This document shows positions 38,645 to 48,582 of a stretch of DNA of 64,000 nucleotides, piece after piece. The stretch lies in the NCBI RefSeq assembly GCF_014638355.1, contig NZ_BMFK01000004.1, positions 154,576 to 218,575 of the forward strand, written 5' to 3'. The position numbers were made by a program, and so were the translations under genes. This DNA is from Priestia taiwanensis (GTDB taxonomy: Bacteria; Bacillota; Bacilli; Bacillales; Bacillaceae_G). The number at the start of each line of letters is the position of its first letter. The first letter of the stretch is position 1. The notes beneath the pieces were generated by a model. That model had not been told where the DNA came from and ran no database searches. It saw nothing but the letters and a program-made list of their open reading frames with translations.

Positions 38645-39805
38645 ATGAAGCACCCAACACTAAAATGGCTCATCCTGACACTTATTATCTTAAGCGCAAT
38701 CATATATATGTATATTAAAAAACAAGATTCACAATCGTCTGCTGAAGCAACAACGAAGCAAGAAGAATCTACTGAAACAAAAACAAAACAAGAAGAATCT
38801 ACTGTTACATTAGCGGCTGTCGGCGATGTCCTTATTCATAGTCGCCTTTATATTGATGCCCAGCAAGCAGACGGTACATATAACTTCCATCCAATGTTTG
38901 AAGAAGTGAAGCCATTCCTAACACAGGCCGATATTACAATCGCTAACCAAGAAAGTGTGGTAGGTGGAAGTGAGATTGGTATTTCTTCTTATCCAAGTTT
39001 TAATTCTCCTTATGAAGTAGCCGATGCAATGAAGGATGCTGGAATTGACATTGTATCCCTTGCAAATAATCACACGTTAGATCGCGGCGAAAAAGCAATT
39101 CGAAATGCACTTGCTTATTGGAAATCACTTGACGTCCTGACGATAGGTAGCCATACATCTTTTGAAGACGCAAAACGTATTCCTACTTTGAAGAAAAACG
39201 ATATTACCTTTTCTTTCTTAAATTACACATACGGTACAAATGGAATTCGTGTACCAAAAGGAAAAGAATATCTTGTCAATTATATTGATGAAACGAAAAT
39301 GAAACACGATATACAACAAGCGAAAACCCAATCAGATGTTGTCGTGGTGGCCCTACATTTCGGTAAAGAGTATGAAAATATACCAAACAAAGAACAACAA
39401 AAACTTGCTCAATACTTAGCTGATGAAGGAGTGCATATTATTTTAGGTAGTCATGCACACGTTCTACAACCACCAGCCTTTCTTACAGGTAAAAATGGAA
39501 ACAAAACGTATATCACATACTCAATGGGGAACTTTTTAGCTGCACAAACAGATGGATTTGATGATAGATATACAGGTGGGATTTTCAATATTCGCGTCAC
39601 AAAGAAAGAAGTCGATGGGAAGCAAATTATTGAGTTAACTGATTCATCTTTTATCCCTACTTATATCACAAACGAACAAGAAAACAATTATCGCATTCGC
39701 CCTTTAGAGAGCATTCCACAGGAAGAATTGCCACAGAAAGAGCAAATTTCTTCGTACTTAAAAGACCATATGCCACAATATATGGAAGAACTAAAAATTG
39801 AGTAG
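38645..39805 (+). CDS. CapA-family metallophosphatase-like membrane-anchored protein
   Basis: A 386-residue protein. The N-terminal anchor (LKWLILTLIILSAIIYMYI, about 6-24) is followed by a Gln/Glu/Thr linker with a repeated KQEEST unit, then a CapA/PgsA domain. Metal-site motifs are visible: AAVGDVLIH, IANQESVV, SLANNHTLD and LGSHAHVLQP. CapA homologues act in poly-gamma-glutamate capsule export, but no capBC genes are near, so the role here is uncertain. It is monocistronic, outside-facing by topology. Confidence 0.88.
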   Translation: MKHPTLKWLILTLIILSAIIYMYIKKQDSQSSAEATTKQEESTETKTKQEESTVTLAAVGDVLIHSRLYIDAQQADGTYNFHPMFEEVKPFLTQADITIANQESVVGGSEIGISSYPSFNSPYEVADAMKDAGIDIVSLANNHTLDRGEKAIRNALAYWKSLDVLTIGSHTSFEDAKRIPTLKKNDITFSFLNYTYGTNGIRVPKGKEYLVNYIDETKMKHDIQQAKTQSDVVVVALHFGKEYENIPNKEQQKLAQYLADEGVHIILGSHAHVLQPPAFLTGKNGNKTYITYSMGNFLAAQTDGFDDRYTGGIFNIRVTKKEVDGKQIIELTDSSFIPTYITNEQENNYRIRPLESIPQEELPQKEQISSYLKDHMPQYMEELKIE

Positions 39806-39879
39806 CCACACAAAAAGTGATGTATCCTTTGTGTCACTAATAAAGAAATAAATTAACTAAAAATAATATACAAATATAA

Positions 39880-39909
39880 AACCCGCAGTTCATTCTGCGG
39901 GTTCTTTTT
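39880..39909. terminator. Bidirectional terminator between capA-like gene and minJ
   Basis: 9-bp stem AACCCGCAG / CTGCGGGTT followed by CTTTTT on the plus strand and by TTATATTT on the minus strand; it lies between two convergent genes. Confidence 0.88.
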
Positions 39910-41086
39910 ACGACCACTCTGGATTTTCTCCAACTAACAAGATTCCAAGTTCATGATGCTCACCTTCATATAATGCCGTTTGAGCAAATCGCGGTTCATT
40001 ATTAATATCCACTACTTCTAATTTGCAAAATGCACGGTTCTTCTGCAATGCTTCATAAAATTGTTGCTCCGTTTGAATAGCTACACCATTTGCTTTCGTA
40101 ATAACTTCTCCAATTTGTAGTTTCATTTTTGATGCTGCCGAATTTGGTAACACACCTAAAATAACAATTCCATTTGGACGTGAAGAGAAGTAAGGTTGTT
40201 TGCCCTCGTCTTGTATATGCTGCACAATTGAAATTGCCTCTCTCCCAATAATTGCAATAGATAAGGCAAGCAAGCCAACCAATGTACTCCAATAACTAAT
40301 GATTGCAAGCACACCGATAACGGCCGTCAACATCCATACAAACGTTACTGTTTTCTGGATACCTACATGTGGCAACATACTCTTCATCTTCTGCATAATG
40401 CCAATTGCAAATGGCACGAATACAAGTGAATAAGTTCCTTCACCTAGTGGAATAACCGGCCACCAACTAGCGATAGCTTGTACCCCTTCACCTGGCACGA
40501 GAATGAAAAGTGGTATCATCCATATTCGTTTCGCAATATACTCTCCTACACGCTTCCCACGATTACTCGTCGAGATAAGAGGTGTCGCCATGTTATTTGC
40601 ACCACGCTTCAATACAATACCTTCTATCATTAATAAAACAACAAGAAGTACAACAACACCTGTCACATGGAACTCATTAGCTCCTGCTATTATATCGTTA
40701 ATTGTTCCAATCCCAACGTTCACTTCTTTTAACAAAATAACGAGGAGAACTGCAATGCCGATTGTATAAGCCGGCGATAGCCAACGAACGAACAAGCAAA
40801 GTGCTGCAAGTATTGATAATGTTTCTATTACAAGAAGTAGCTCAAATGGAATGACAACTCCAATCCCTACTGTTACGAACGAGAATAGTAGACCAAGAAC
40901 AAGTCCAATTCCAATTGTTGTTCGCAACTCATACCACATATCATAGACACGTACTGATAATTGCTTACGTTCTCTCCCCATTCGTATATATCCAAGTAAA
41001 ATACTACATAGTACATATACATACACAAACGGGTGTACAAATAACTTCCCTAATGCTGTTCCGATTTCCAACAGCCATGTACTCAT
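39908..41086 (-). CDS. minJ: MinJ-like polytopic protein with C-terminal PDZ domain
   Basis: A 392-residue membrane protein with about eight hydrophobic segments (to about residue 305). A PDZ domain follows (about 315-385: PNGIVILGVLPNSAASKMKLQIGEVITKANG in two pieces). B. subtilis MinJ has this layout and bridges DivIVA to MinD at the septum. It is close to ctpB and ftsEX, as in B. subtilis, except swrA is absent. Start at ATG 41086 following GGAGGTAG; the frame extends eight codons further upstream. Confidence 0.85.
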   Translation of the reverse strand: MSTWLLEIGTALGKLFVHPFVYVYVLCSILLGYIRMGRERKQLSVRVYDMWYELRTTIGIGLVLGLLFSFVTVGIGVVIPFELLLVIETLSILAALCLFVRWLSPAYTIGIAVLLVILLKEVNVGIGTINDIIAGANEFHVTGVVVLLVVLLMIEGIVLKRGANNMATPLISTSNRGKRVGEYIAKRIWMIPLFILVPGEGVQAIASWWPVIPLGEGTYSLVFVPFAIGIMQKMKSMLPHVGIQKTVTFVWMLTAVIGVLAIISYWSTLVGLLALSIAIIGREAISIVQHIQDEGKQPYFSSRPNGIVILGVLPNSAASKMKLQIGEVITKANGVAIQTEQQFYEALQKNRAFCKLEVVDINNEPRFAQTALYEGEHHELGILLVGENPEWS

Positions 41087-41306
41087 AAACTCTACCTCCA
41101 GCCAATTCATTCTTCCTCTATTTTAACAAAAGATTCGACACTTCAATAGGAAAAAATTTCATTTTACAAACAAGTCAATGACTCATTTCTACATATATCG
41201 GACACTTTGCATACTTTGTCTACTTCTTTCGCCATTTATCCGCCTGCATAGCTAAAAATCCCCGCTTTTTTATTGACTCTTCCATTATTAAGCAGGCGCA
41301 TTTGCA

Positions 41307-41350
41307 AATAAAAAACCTAAGCTGTTGTGTATCATAAACAGCTTAGGTTT
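41307..41350 (-). terminator. Terminator of ctpB
   Basis: 14-bp perfect stem AAACCTAAGCTGTT / AACAGCTTAGGTTT, then TTTATTT on the minus strand. The rest of 41087-41306 shows no gene. Confidence 0.92.
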
Positions 41351-41355
41351 CCCTT

Positions 41356-42771
41356 TTACTTTGTTAAAATTTCTAATGCTTTTTTCAACTGCATATCGTT
41401 CTTTTCATTTCGTATTTCTTCTACTAGCTTCGTTTCAATAGAAGAAGCTGTTTTCTTATCAACGATTCCTGTGACTGGTAGGTTGTTTGCTTGTTGGAAT
41501 GCTTTAACTGCTTTTTCTGTTTCTTCACTAAAGTACCCATCACGTCGACCTGGATCAAATCCAACACCCTTTAACATCACTTGCATGTTCTTAATTTGTT
41601 CGTCATTCATATCACGCTTCAATTCGTCTTTGAATTGGATCGGTGTTGCATAGAAATATTCTGGCTGCTTCACCGCAACTGTTGGTTCCACACCCTTTTT
41701 ATGAATCCAATTCCCATCTGGCGTTAACCACTTATACTGCGTTAATTTTAGATTACTTCCGTCCGGCATTTCAATTGGTTGTTGTACTGTACCTTTGCCA
41801 AATGTGTTCTCTCCAATAACAGGGTATCCTTCTGACTCTTTTAATGCTGCTGCTAAAATTTCAGAGGCAGAAGCACTACCATCGTTCGTTAATGTTGCGA
41901 CTGGATATGACTTACGACTTTTTGTTTCTGATTTTACAATCTGCTTTTGTCCCGCACGATTCTCTACTTGGTAAATCGGCTTACCATTTGCGACAAATAA
42001 GCTTGCGATATCATGCACACTTTCTAAATAACCACCTGGATTGCCGCGTACATCAATTACAAGCCCTTCCATCCCATCACTTTCTAACTTCGCTAATACA
42101 TCCGTAAATTCTTTCGTCGTTCCTTCACCGAATGATGTAATTTGGATATAACCAATTTTCTTACCTTTTGATTCTTTCATCGAATGATGAACAGTTGACA
42201 TTGGAATATCATCACGAACAATGTCAAATACAATGGCTTCTTCCATACCAGTACGTTTTATTTCAATTTTAACGGTTGTTCCCTTTTTACCACGGATTTT
42301 CATAACAGCATCCATTTGAGACAGACCTTCAATACTTTCACCATTAACCGTCAAAATTTGGTCATTTGGGCGTAATCCTGCCTTCTCCGCTGGTGATCCC
42401 TTAATTGGAGAAACAATCAGTAATTTCCCATCTGTCAAATGTACTTCTGCACCGATACCCTGGAAGGAAGAATCAAGCGACTGATGGAATTGATCTGCTG
42501 CTTCTTTGTCCATATAAGCAGAGAAAGGGTCTTTCAATGTACCTACCATCCCTTGAATAGCTCCTTCAATCAATTCATCTTTGTTCACTTCTTCTACATA
42601 ACGAGAAGAAATAAGTTCATAAATTTGACCAACCTTCGCAATATCTGTATTTCCACTTGATTCAATCGCCGTAATAGGAGATTTGGAGAAAATCTTTGTC
42701 CCTACTAGTGTACTCGATACCCCTAATAAGAACGCAACAACAGCAAGCATAATGGCAAACTTACGATTCAT
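41356..42771 (-). CDS. ctpB: Carboxy-terminal processing protease (S41 family)
   Basis: A 471-residue exported serine protease. It has an N-terminal membrane anchor/signal (LAVVAFLLGVSSTLVG, about 9-24), a PDZ domain (about 95-180, with GIGAEVHLTDGKL and PAEKAGLRPND), and the S41 catalytic region with Ser in DGSASASEILA and Lys in GKGTVQQP. A C-terminal peptidoglycan-binding domain (GYFSEETEKAVKAFQQ) follows. In B. subtilis CtpB signals across the forespore membranes for sigma-K activation. Confidence 0.93.
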   Translation of the reverse strand: MNRKFAIMLAVVAFLLGVSSTLVGTKIFSKSPITAIESSGNTDIAKVGQIYELISSRYVEEVNKDELIEGAIQGMVGTLKDPFSAYMDKEAADQFHQSLDSSFQGIGAEVHLTDGKLLIVSPIKGSPAEKAGLRPNDQILTVNGESIEGLSQMDAVMKIRGKKGTTVKIEIKRTGMEEAIVFDIVRDDIPMSTVHHSMKESKGKKIGYIQITSFGEGTTKEFTDVLAKLESDGMEGLVIDVRGNPGGYLESVHDIASLFVANGKPIYQVENRAGQKQIVKSETKSRKSYPVATLTNDGSASASEILAAALKESEGYPVIGENTFGKGTVQQPIEMPDGSNLKLTQYKWLTPDGNWIHKKGVEPTVAVKQPEYFYATPIQFKDELKRDMNDEQIKNMQVMLKGVGFDPGRRDGYFSEETEKAVKAFQQANNLPVTGIVDKKTASSIETKLVEEIRNEKNDMQLKKALEILTK

Positions 42772-42823
42772 ATGTATCCTCCTTTTTCATCTCATCTATC
42801 CCTATTTTCTTCATTATCTTTAT

Positions 42824-42854
42824 GAAAAAAGCATCACACAACTTGTGCGATGCC
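42824..42854 (-). terminator. Terminator of the ftsEX-M23 group
   Basis: Minus-strand stem GCATCGCACAA / TTGTGTGATGC followed by TTTTTT. Confidence 0.9.
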
Positions 42855-42910
42855 TTGCTCTACTTCTACTATATGATAAGCTTGTACGCTTTATGCTTCA
42901 AGTGTCTTGC

Positions 42911-44188
42911 TTAGAAATTAATATACTTTCTCGGATCTACGAAATAACGCTTATCTTGTGTCCAAGGACCGGCGTGTAATTCAAAGTGTAAATGTTGCCC
43001 GAAAGAATTACCTGTATTACCCATTAAACCAATTTGTTGACCTTTTTTAACAGACTGACCTACCGAAACAGAACGACTACCGCTACGCATATGTGCATAA
43101 ACAGATGTCATCGTCTTTCCATTCACATTATGTGTAATGTAAATAACTTCACCGTAACTTGGGCTATACTCCGAACGACTGACTCTTCCATCTCCTGCAG
43201 CTACAATTGGTACCGTGCCACTACTTGCGATATCAACGCCTTTATGCCCACGTCCATCTCCAATCTCCGATGTTACTCTTCCAGCTGCTGGACGCATGAA
43301 GAATCCAGAAGATACTGGTGGTGTTGGTCCAACTACTGAACCTCCGTTACTTCCACCATTGCCTTGGCTTGGTTTATTTGCTTCCGCAGCGGCAGCCGCT
43401 GCTTCTTGACGCTTACGCTCTTCTTCTAACTGACGCGCCGCTTCTTCTTGGGCTTTAATAATTGCCTCTTCTTCTTGAGCAAGAAGGTTACTCTCATAAC
43501 CTAGGCGCTCTACTTCACCTTCCGCTTGTTGCTTCTGTGCTTCAATCTTATTCACAATTTCCTTCTTTTGCTCTGATTGAGCTTTTAGCGTTGCTTCTGC
43601 TGCTTCTAATGCTTTTAAATCTATTTCATTCATCTCAAGTTTAGCGTCCACTTCTTTCTTATTCGCTTCTACTTGACTTAAATCCTCTTCATTTTGTCGA
43701 ACAATTTCATTATCCGCCTGCATGATTTTCGCCACGCTATCAATACGTGTAATTAAATCAGCAAAACTTTCTGCACTTAATACAACATCAAGATACGGAA
43801 CTCCACCACCTTGCTCTTGGAATGACACAGCACGTTGCTTTAAAATCTCTGTACGTAGCTCAATACGTTTTTCTAATTCAATGATTTCTTCTTTTAACTT
43901 CTCAATCTCTTCTTTTGTCTTCGTAACTACTTCACGTTTCTCTTCAACTTGTTGCTCGGTTTCCGCTAATTTCTCGTCCATTAAGCGTAATTCTTCTGCT
44001 AACTTAGCCATTTCTGTTGCTAATTCATTTACCGTATTTTGTGCTTGCTGTTTCTCTGCTTCTACTTGTTGCTTCTTTTCCTTTACTTCAGAAAGATTTC
44101 CCTCTGCATATACAGTTGAAGACGTAATAGTTGCTAGACTACTAAACCCTAACATAAATGCAGTTACGACTGTTGCTGTTTTCTTCAT
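42911..44188 (-). CDS. Secreted coiled-coil M23 peptidase (EnvC/murein hydrolase activator type)
   Basis: A 425-residue exported protein: signal peptide (MKKTATVVTAFMLGFSSLA...SSTVYA), long coiled coil (about 30-260, many Lys/Glu/Gln heptads such as EEIEKLKEEIIELEKRIEL), and a Gly/Ser linker. The C-terminal M23 domain has HKGVDI (first Zn ligands) and HLHFELH. The fold can be an endopeptidase or, like EnvC, an activator. It follows ftsX by about 100 bp, so I infer control by FtsEX, the way PcsB, CwlO and EnvC are controlled elsewhere. Confidence 0.88.
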   Translation of the reverse strand: MKKTATVVTAFMLGFSSLATITSSTVYAEGNLSEVKEKKQQVEAEKQQAQNTVNELATEMAKLAEELRLMDEKLAETEQQVEEKREVVTKTKEEIEKLKEEIIELEKRIELRTEILKQRAVSFQEQGGGVPYLDVVLSAESFADLITRIDSVAKIMQADNEIVRQNEEDLSQVEANKKEVDAKLEMNEIDLKALEAAEATLKAQSEQKKEIVNKIEAQKQQAEGEVERLGYESNLLAQEEEAIIKAQEEAARQLEEERKRQEAAAAAAEANKPSQGNGGSNGGSVVGPTPPVSSGFFMRPAAGRVTSEIGDGRGHKGVDIASSGTVPIVAAGDGRVSRSEYSPSYGEVIYITHNVNGKTMTSVYAHMRSGSRSVSVGQSVKKGQQIGLMGNTGNSFGQHLHFELHAGPWTQDKRYFVDPRKYINF

Positions 44189-44252
44189 ATCTATCTCCTT
44201 TCCGATTACCCTTTATTTGTTTATAAAATTAAAACTATTATGTATAAAGCAA

Positions 44253-44291
44253 ACCTTCTAGTCGAAAGATACACATCTTCTACTAGAAGGT
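44253..44291 (-). terminator. Hairpin between ftsX and the M23 gene
   Basis: 10-bp stem ACCTTCTAGT / ACTAGAAGGT with an inner AGAAGAT/ATCTTTC helix and a weak TTGCTTT tail. Probably a partial terminator, allowing some cotranscription. Confidence 0.55.
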
Positions 44292-44304
44292 CAAAAGTTA
44301 TGAT

Positions 44305-45195
44305 TTATTTTTTCAAGAACTTGCGAATTGACATTACGCTTCCCCACATACCGATGCAACCACCGATTAATAATAGGATAAGTGAAATGACCAACGCGTA
44401 TGGGAACAACGGCATTAATTGAATGATGTTGTTCGTCTTATCAGCAAGCATGCTATAACTTGACTGATACGTTGTTAATACGAAGATAATTGGAATGATT
44501 GAACCTAGAACTCCTAATAATAAACCTTCTAATAGGAATGGCCAACGAATGAAACTATTCTTCGCACCTACTAAGCGCATAATTTCAATCTCATCTTTAC
44601 GTGCAAAGATTGTTACTTTAATTGTATTCGAGATTAAGAACATCGCTGTGAATAATAGACCGATGATTAATACAATACCAACACTGCGGATTGTATTTAC
44701 AACATCAAATAACTTTTCTACACTCTCTTGTCCGTAGTTTACTTTTGTAATATACGTAACTTTTTCGATTTCTGTTGCAAGATCACCAATTTCTTGTGGG
44801 TTCTTCGGCTTCACGATAAACGTATCATGTAATGGATTATCTTGCTCAATTAATTCTAATGCTTTCGCAGAATCTCCAAAGTTATCTTTTAACTTCTCTA
44901 ACTCTTCTTCTTTCGATGAAAAGACGATTGAATCCACTCCATCTAATTTCTCAATGTCATTCTTTATTTGATCATGCTCTTCCGGTGTTGCAATAACATC
45001 AACATATGCATGAATTTCAACATCTTGTTCCAATGACTTTGCCATATGATCTACGTTCATAATAATAGATAAAAATGTTCCAACTAGCATTAACGTAATT
45101 GTTACTGCACTAATTGATGCAAATGTCATCCATCCATTACGGCCTAAGCTCTTGAATCCTTCACGTATATGACGCTTTACCGTATTAGTCTTCAT
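44305..45195 (-). CDS. ftsX: Cell division protein FtsX
   Basis: A 296-residue permease-like protein with four membrane segments (first around 24-46, the others in the C-terminal third) and a large extracellular loop between the first two. Together with FtsE it gates peptidoglycan hydrolases. Start at ATG 45195, which overlaps the ftsE stop by 11 bases and has AGGGGAG upstream. The resulting length equals B. subtilis FtsX. Confidence 0.95.
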   Translation of the reverse strand: MKTNTVKRHIREGFKSLGRNGWMTFASISAVTITLMLVGTFLSIIMNVDHMAKSLEQDVEIHAYVDVIATPEEHDQIKNDIEKLDGVDSIVFSSKEEELEKLKDNFGDSAKALELIEQDNPLHDTFIVKPKNPQEIGDLATEIEKVTYITKVNYGQESVEKLFDVVNTIRSVGIVLIIGLLFTAMFLISNTIKVTIFARKDEIEIMRLVGAKNSFIRWPFLLEGLLLGVLGSIIPIIFVLTTYQSSYSMLADKTNNIIQLMPLFPYALVISLILLLIGGCIGMWGSVMSIRKFLKK

Positions 45196-45871
45196 ATCCG
45201 TACTCCCCTCTTGCTTCATCACGTACAATTCTACCTTTTTCAATTGCGATTACACGCTTCTTGATTGTATTTACGATTTCACGGTTATGCGTCGCCATGA
45301 TAATCGTTGTTCCTGTATCACTAATCTCCTTTAAGATATCCATGATTCCCCATGTTGTCTCTGGATCTAAGTTTCCTGTTGGCTCATCGGCAATTAACAC
45401 TTTCGGTCTGTTCACAATTGCACGCGCGATTGCAACACGTTGTTGCTCTCCACCAGATAATTCATTTGGTTTCATGTTCGCTTTGTGTCCAATCTTCACT
45501 TGATTTAACACGTCCATTACACGTTTTTGAATTACTTCAGGCTCTTCTTCAATTACTTCCATCGCAAACGCTACATTCTCATATACCGTTAGCGTCGGTA
45601 GTAATTTAAAATCTTGGAAGATAACGCCAAGGTTACGACGGAACATCGGCACTTCTGTATCCTTAATTGTGCCAACATTCATTCCGTTCACTAGCATTAA
45701 TCCTGTTGTTGGCTTTTCTTCGCGGTACATCATTTTGATAAACGTCGATTTACCAGCACCACTTGGCCCTACTACATATACGAATTCGCCTTTTTGAATC
45801 TTTATATTAATACCATTCAACGCACGAACACCATTTGGGTACGTCTTATGTACTTCTCTCATTTCGATCAT
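45185..45871 (-). CDS. ftsE: Cell division ATP-binding protein FtsE
   Basis: A 228-residue ABC ATPase with Walker A GPSGAGKST (about 36-44), signature LSGGEQQR, Walker B VLIADEPTGNLD and the switch His in MATHNRE. The N-terminus MIEMREVHKTYPNG is typical. The frame opens with GTG three codons earlier, but ATG 45871 fits the AGGTGATT site. Cotranscribed and coupled with ftsX. Confidence 0.96.
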   Translation of the reverse strand: MIEMREVHKTYPNGVRALNGINIKIQKGEFVYVVGPSGAGKSTFIKMMYREEKPTTGLMLVNGMNVGTIKDTEVPMFRRNLGVIFQDFKLLPTLTVYENVAFAMEVIEEEPEVIQKRVMDVLNQVKIGHKANMKPNELSGGEQQRVAIARAIVNRPKVLIADEPTGNLDPETTWGIMDILKEISDTGTTIIMATHNREIVNTIKKRVIAIEKGRIVRDEARGEYGYED

Positions 45872-46080
45872 AACAATCACCTAACATACCTTTCTTGTTT
45901 TCTCTTCATTTATATTCATTACGACACGTTTCTACAGTAATTTGCATTTATCCATACACCAGTATACCATTATTTACTTTTCAAGAAAGCTATAATTATA
46001 TTACAGTTTCATTTCAAAAGGTTGCAGAAACAAACAAAGAATATAAAAAGGCGGAGAAATTTTCTTTTCTCCGCTACTTC

Positions 46081-46404
46081 TTACTTCTTCTCTGCTAACC
46101 ACTTTGCCACTTCTGTCGCATCTGCTCCTTGTAGGAAGCCCCCACGCATATTTCCTTGGCCCTTTAAAATGATTTTTTCAATTTCTTCTGCCGAATATTT
46201 ATTTCCAATTTCCGATAACTTAGGACCTGCATTCCCCTCTAAATTACCACCATGGCAACTTGCACAGCTACGTTTAAATAACTGTTCACCAGATGCTGTT
46301 GGTGTGGTACTTGATGCACCATCTGGTTTTTTCGTATCTTCTTTTCCACATGCCCCTACTACTAATGAAACACCTAGTAATAATGCCACTACTTTCTTTT
46401 TCAT
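46081..46404 (-). CDS. cccB: Cytochrome c551 lipoprotein
   Basis: A 107-residue small cytochrome. The N-terminus is a lipoprotein signal with lipobox (VVGAC, Cys about 19), then a Thr/Pro/Ser linker. The single haem motif CASCHGG (about 47-53) and the distal Met in GNMRGGF (about 85) are present. It is membrane-tethered outside the cell and passes electrons towards a terminal oxidase. The start at 46404 is preceded by GGGGGCAAG. The family place next to ftsEX matches B. subtilis cccB. Confidence 0.92.
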   Translation of the reverse strand: MKKKVVALLLGVSLVVGACGKEDTKKPDGASSTTPTASGEQLFKRSCASCHGGNLEGNAGPKLSEIGNKYSAEEIEKIILKGQGNMRGGFLQGADATEVAKWLAEKK

Positions 46405-46438
46405 TCTTCTTGCCCCCTTATGTACAACTACCACTTTC

Positions 46439-46467
46439 ATTATACAATGGAAGTTTGTTTTGTATAA
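46439..46467 (-). promoter_or_regulatory. Probable promoter of cccB
   Basis: Minus strand perfect TATAAT (46444-46439) with a weak TTATAC -35 (46467-46462), 17 bases apart. Confidence 0.5.
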
Positions 46468-46698
46468 CTACAGCACAAAAAAAGCTTTTTACTTGCTTTT
46501 GCTTGTGAAAAATGTTCATTTTTGAACACATATGTGCGATACGATAAATAATACTTATCGAAATGATTTCTTTTCTTCTTTTTACACCGAGCTCCATATT
46601 TACTACAATAAAAGCAAATAAATACCTCGTTTTATCCCTCTATATACCCCAAAGAGATAGAAACACACAACCAACCCCATTTACCCACATTTTTGTAT

Positions 46699-46750
46699 GA
46701 AGTTATCCTACCTGTCACATGATGCTGCAAGGATAACTTCTTTTCTTTTT
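46699..46750 (+). terminator. Orphan plus-strand terminator, possible small RNA 3' end
   Basis: Perfect 11-bp stem GAAGTTATCCT / AGGATAACTTC with a 20-base loop followed by TTTTCTTTTT on the plus strand. No plus-strand gene exists between 39805 and here, so it may end an unannotated small RNA within the 442-bp spacer 46405-46846. A possible start region is a TTGAAC element at 46522. No coding frame is seen in the spacer. Confidence 0.6.
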
Positions 46751-46803
46751 GTTCATTTGATAGGAAGGCTCCTACAATGCAAACGAATGTTTCAAGCACA
46801 ACT

Positions 46804-46838
46804 ATAAAAATGCCCCCACCTCGTCATGAAGTGGGGGC
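46804..46838 (-). terminator. Terminator of the chemoreceptor gene
   Basis: 8-bp GC-rich stem GCCCCCAC / GTGGGGGC, extended by G-U pairs, then ATTTTTA on the minus strand. Confidence 0.9.
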
Positions 46839-46846
46839 TACATGCA

Positions 46847-48538
46847 TTAATTTGTCTTCAACTGAACAACTAACTTCTCTAATTCTTCTACTACTTGTGT
46901 CATTTGTTGCGATGTCGCTGCCATCTCTTTCATGACTTCTGTTTGCTCTGTCGCATCTTCTGATGATTTCATTGTTTGTGCCTCTACATCTTTTGAAATA
47001 GATGAGATTTCCGATAATGCTGCATTTACTTCTTCTGCTCCAGCTGACATTTCTTCCGCTGTTGCAGATACTTCTTGTACTTGGTATGTAATTTCGTTAA
47101 TCTTGCCTACAATCGAACTAAATGCTTGTTCAGCTTCACGAATTGCCGTCATACCACTCATTGATTCATTTTGACCTCGCTCCATCGCTACGGTTGCTTC
47201 TTTCGTGTCTGTATGAATCTGTTGAATTAACGTTGTAATTTCTAATGCTGATTGCTTCGATTGTTCTGCTAGTTTACGAACTTCATCTGCTACAACTGCA
47301 AATCCTCTTCCATGCTCACCAGCACGTGCAGATTCAATAGCTGCATTTAAAGCTAATAGATTCGTTTGATCCGCAATTGTTGTAATGCTTTCTAACGCTT
47401 TATCAATTTGTTGCATACGTGTCACAAGACGATGTACGACATCAGACGTTTCACCAACAACTGTATGAATCGTTGTCATTTGAGATAATGATTGCTCAAT
47501 GACTTCCTTCCCGTCATTTGCTTGATCTGATGTAACTACCGCTAATTCTGCTACCGTTGATGCTGATTCCGCAATTCGTTGAACACCAATTGCCATCTCA
47601 TCCATCGCAACCGAACTTTCTTGAATACTCGCTACTTGTTGTTGTACTCCTGTTGCTAAATATGACATCGTCTGTGCCATTTCTGTCGTTGCTTCCATTG
47701 ACGAAGATGTGCCAATATTCACTTGCTCGGACGATTCCTTCACATTCACCGCTGTCTCTTTCACATTACTAACAAGGTCTTGCAAGTTATCCAACATTTG
47801 ATTGAAGGATGTAGCAATAGCACCAATCTCATCGTTGCTCGTTACATCCAGCCTCGCAGTTAAATCACCTTCATTTGAAGATAATTCACGTAACTTCCCA
47901 TCAATTGCTTGAATTGGTTCTACTAATTTATGTGCGAACCAGAAAGCTAATGCAACTGCAAGAAGTGTACATACAATCAATGCTATCAATACAATTGTCT
48001 TCATGTTTTGAGCAGATTGCTCAATTTCGCCAAGGGCTACTTCTTCTTTCTTATCTTCTGCATCACGATAGTTAGTGAAGTTTACTTTAATATCTAAAAT
48101 TTGCTGTCTAGTTTTCGCTGCTAAAGCTGTTGCTTCTTCCCAGTTACCTTCTTTCGCCGCAGTAAATACAGTCGATTCAATTAACTTTCTCCACTCCGTA
48201 GAAGCGTTAATTGTATCCTTCACTTCTTTTGCTAGCGTTGGATCATTTAATAATTCTTGCTGTGTTTTACTTAAAGAAGCTGTTATTTGTTCAAAACGCT
48301 TTAATTGTTCATCATCCTTATATAATAAGTACGCTCGTAATGCACCTAGTCTTTCCTCTGTTTGATTCGCCTGATCACGATATAATTTCGACTTTGGTAC
48401 AATTTCTTCTTGTAATACCGTTATTTTCTCTACCTTTTCTGCTGAGGAGAAATAAACAAACGTTAACGCTATTCCAAATAGTGCACATATACCAAGGATC
48501 ATCCCTAAGATTTTCCCTTTAATACCTATGTTCCTCAT
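46847..48538 (-). CDS. Methyl-accepting chemotaxis protein
   Basis: A 563-residue transmembrane receptor: TM1 (about 9-31), a four-helix-bundle sensor (about 35-180), TM2 (about 182-204), HAMP (about 205-258), and a long signalling coiled coil whose hairpin tip contains [20 protein letters not shown] (about 388-407). It passes ligand binding to CheA/CheW. The ligand is unknown. Monocistronic, behind a leader with a terminator-like hairpin. Chemotaxis fits the flagellar genes at the right end. Confidence 0.93.
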   Translation of the reverse strand: MRNIGIKGKILGMILGICALFGIALTFVYFSSAEKVEKITVLQEEIVPKSKLYRDQANQTEERLGALRAYLLYKDDEQLKRFEQITASLSKTQQELLNDPTLAKEVKDTINASTEWRKLIESTVFTAAKEGNWEEATALAAKTRQQILDIKVNFTNYRDAEDKKEEVALGEIEQSAQNMKTIVLIALIVCTLLAVALAFWFAHKLVEPIQAIDGKLRELSSNEGDLTARLDVTSNDEIGAIATSFNQMLDNLQDLVSNVKETAVNVKESSEQVNIGTSSSMEATTEMAQTMSYLATGVQQQVASIQESSVAMDEMAIGVQRIAESASTVAELAVVTSDQANDGKEVIEQSLSQMTTIHTVVGETSDVVHRLVTRMQQIDKALESITTIADQTNLLALNAAIESARAGEHGRGFAVVADEVRKLAEQSKQSALEITTLIQQIHTDTKEATVAMERGQNESMSGMTAIREAEQAFSSIVGKINEITYQVQEVSATAEEMSAGAEEVNAALSEISSISKDVEAQTMKSSEDATEQTEVMKEMAATSQQMTQVVEELEKLVVQLKTN

Positions 48539-48582
48539 ACTCTCATCTCCATTCTACTGTAACATATCACTATACACCGCTT

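Noticed and set aside
38645..39805. Reading the CapA-like gene as part of a capsule locus.
   Set aside because: No capB, capC, capD or capE neighbours; the gene is monocistronic.
41200..41220. TCCGATAT on the minus strand as a possible sigma-D -10 for minJ.
   Set aside because: No TAAA at 15 bases upstream.
46501..46520. TTGTGAAAAATGTTCA as a Rex operator upstream of cccB.
   Set aside because: Only the left half matches TTGTGAA-N-TTCACAA well; too weak to list.
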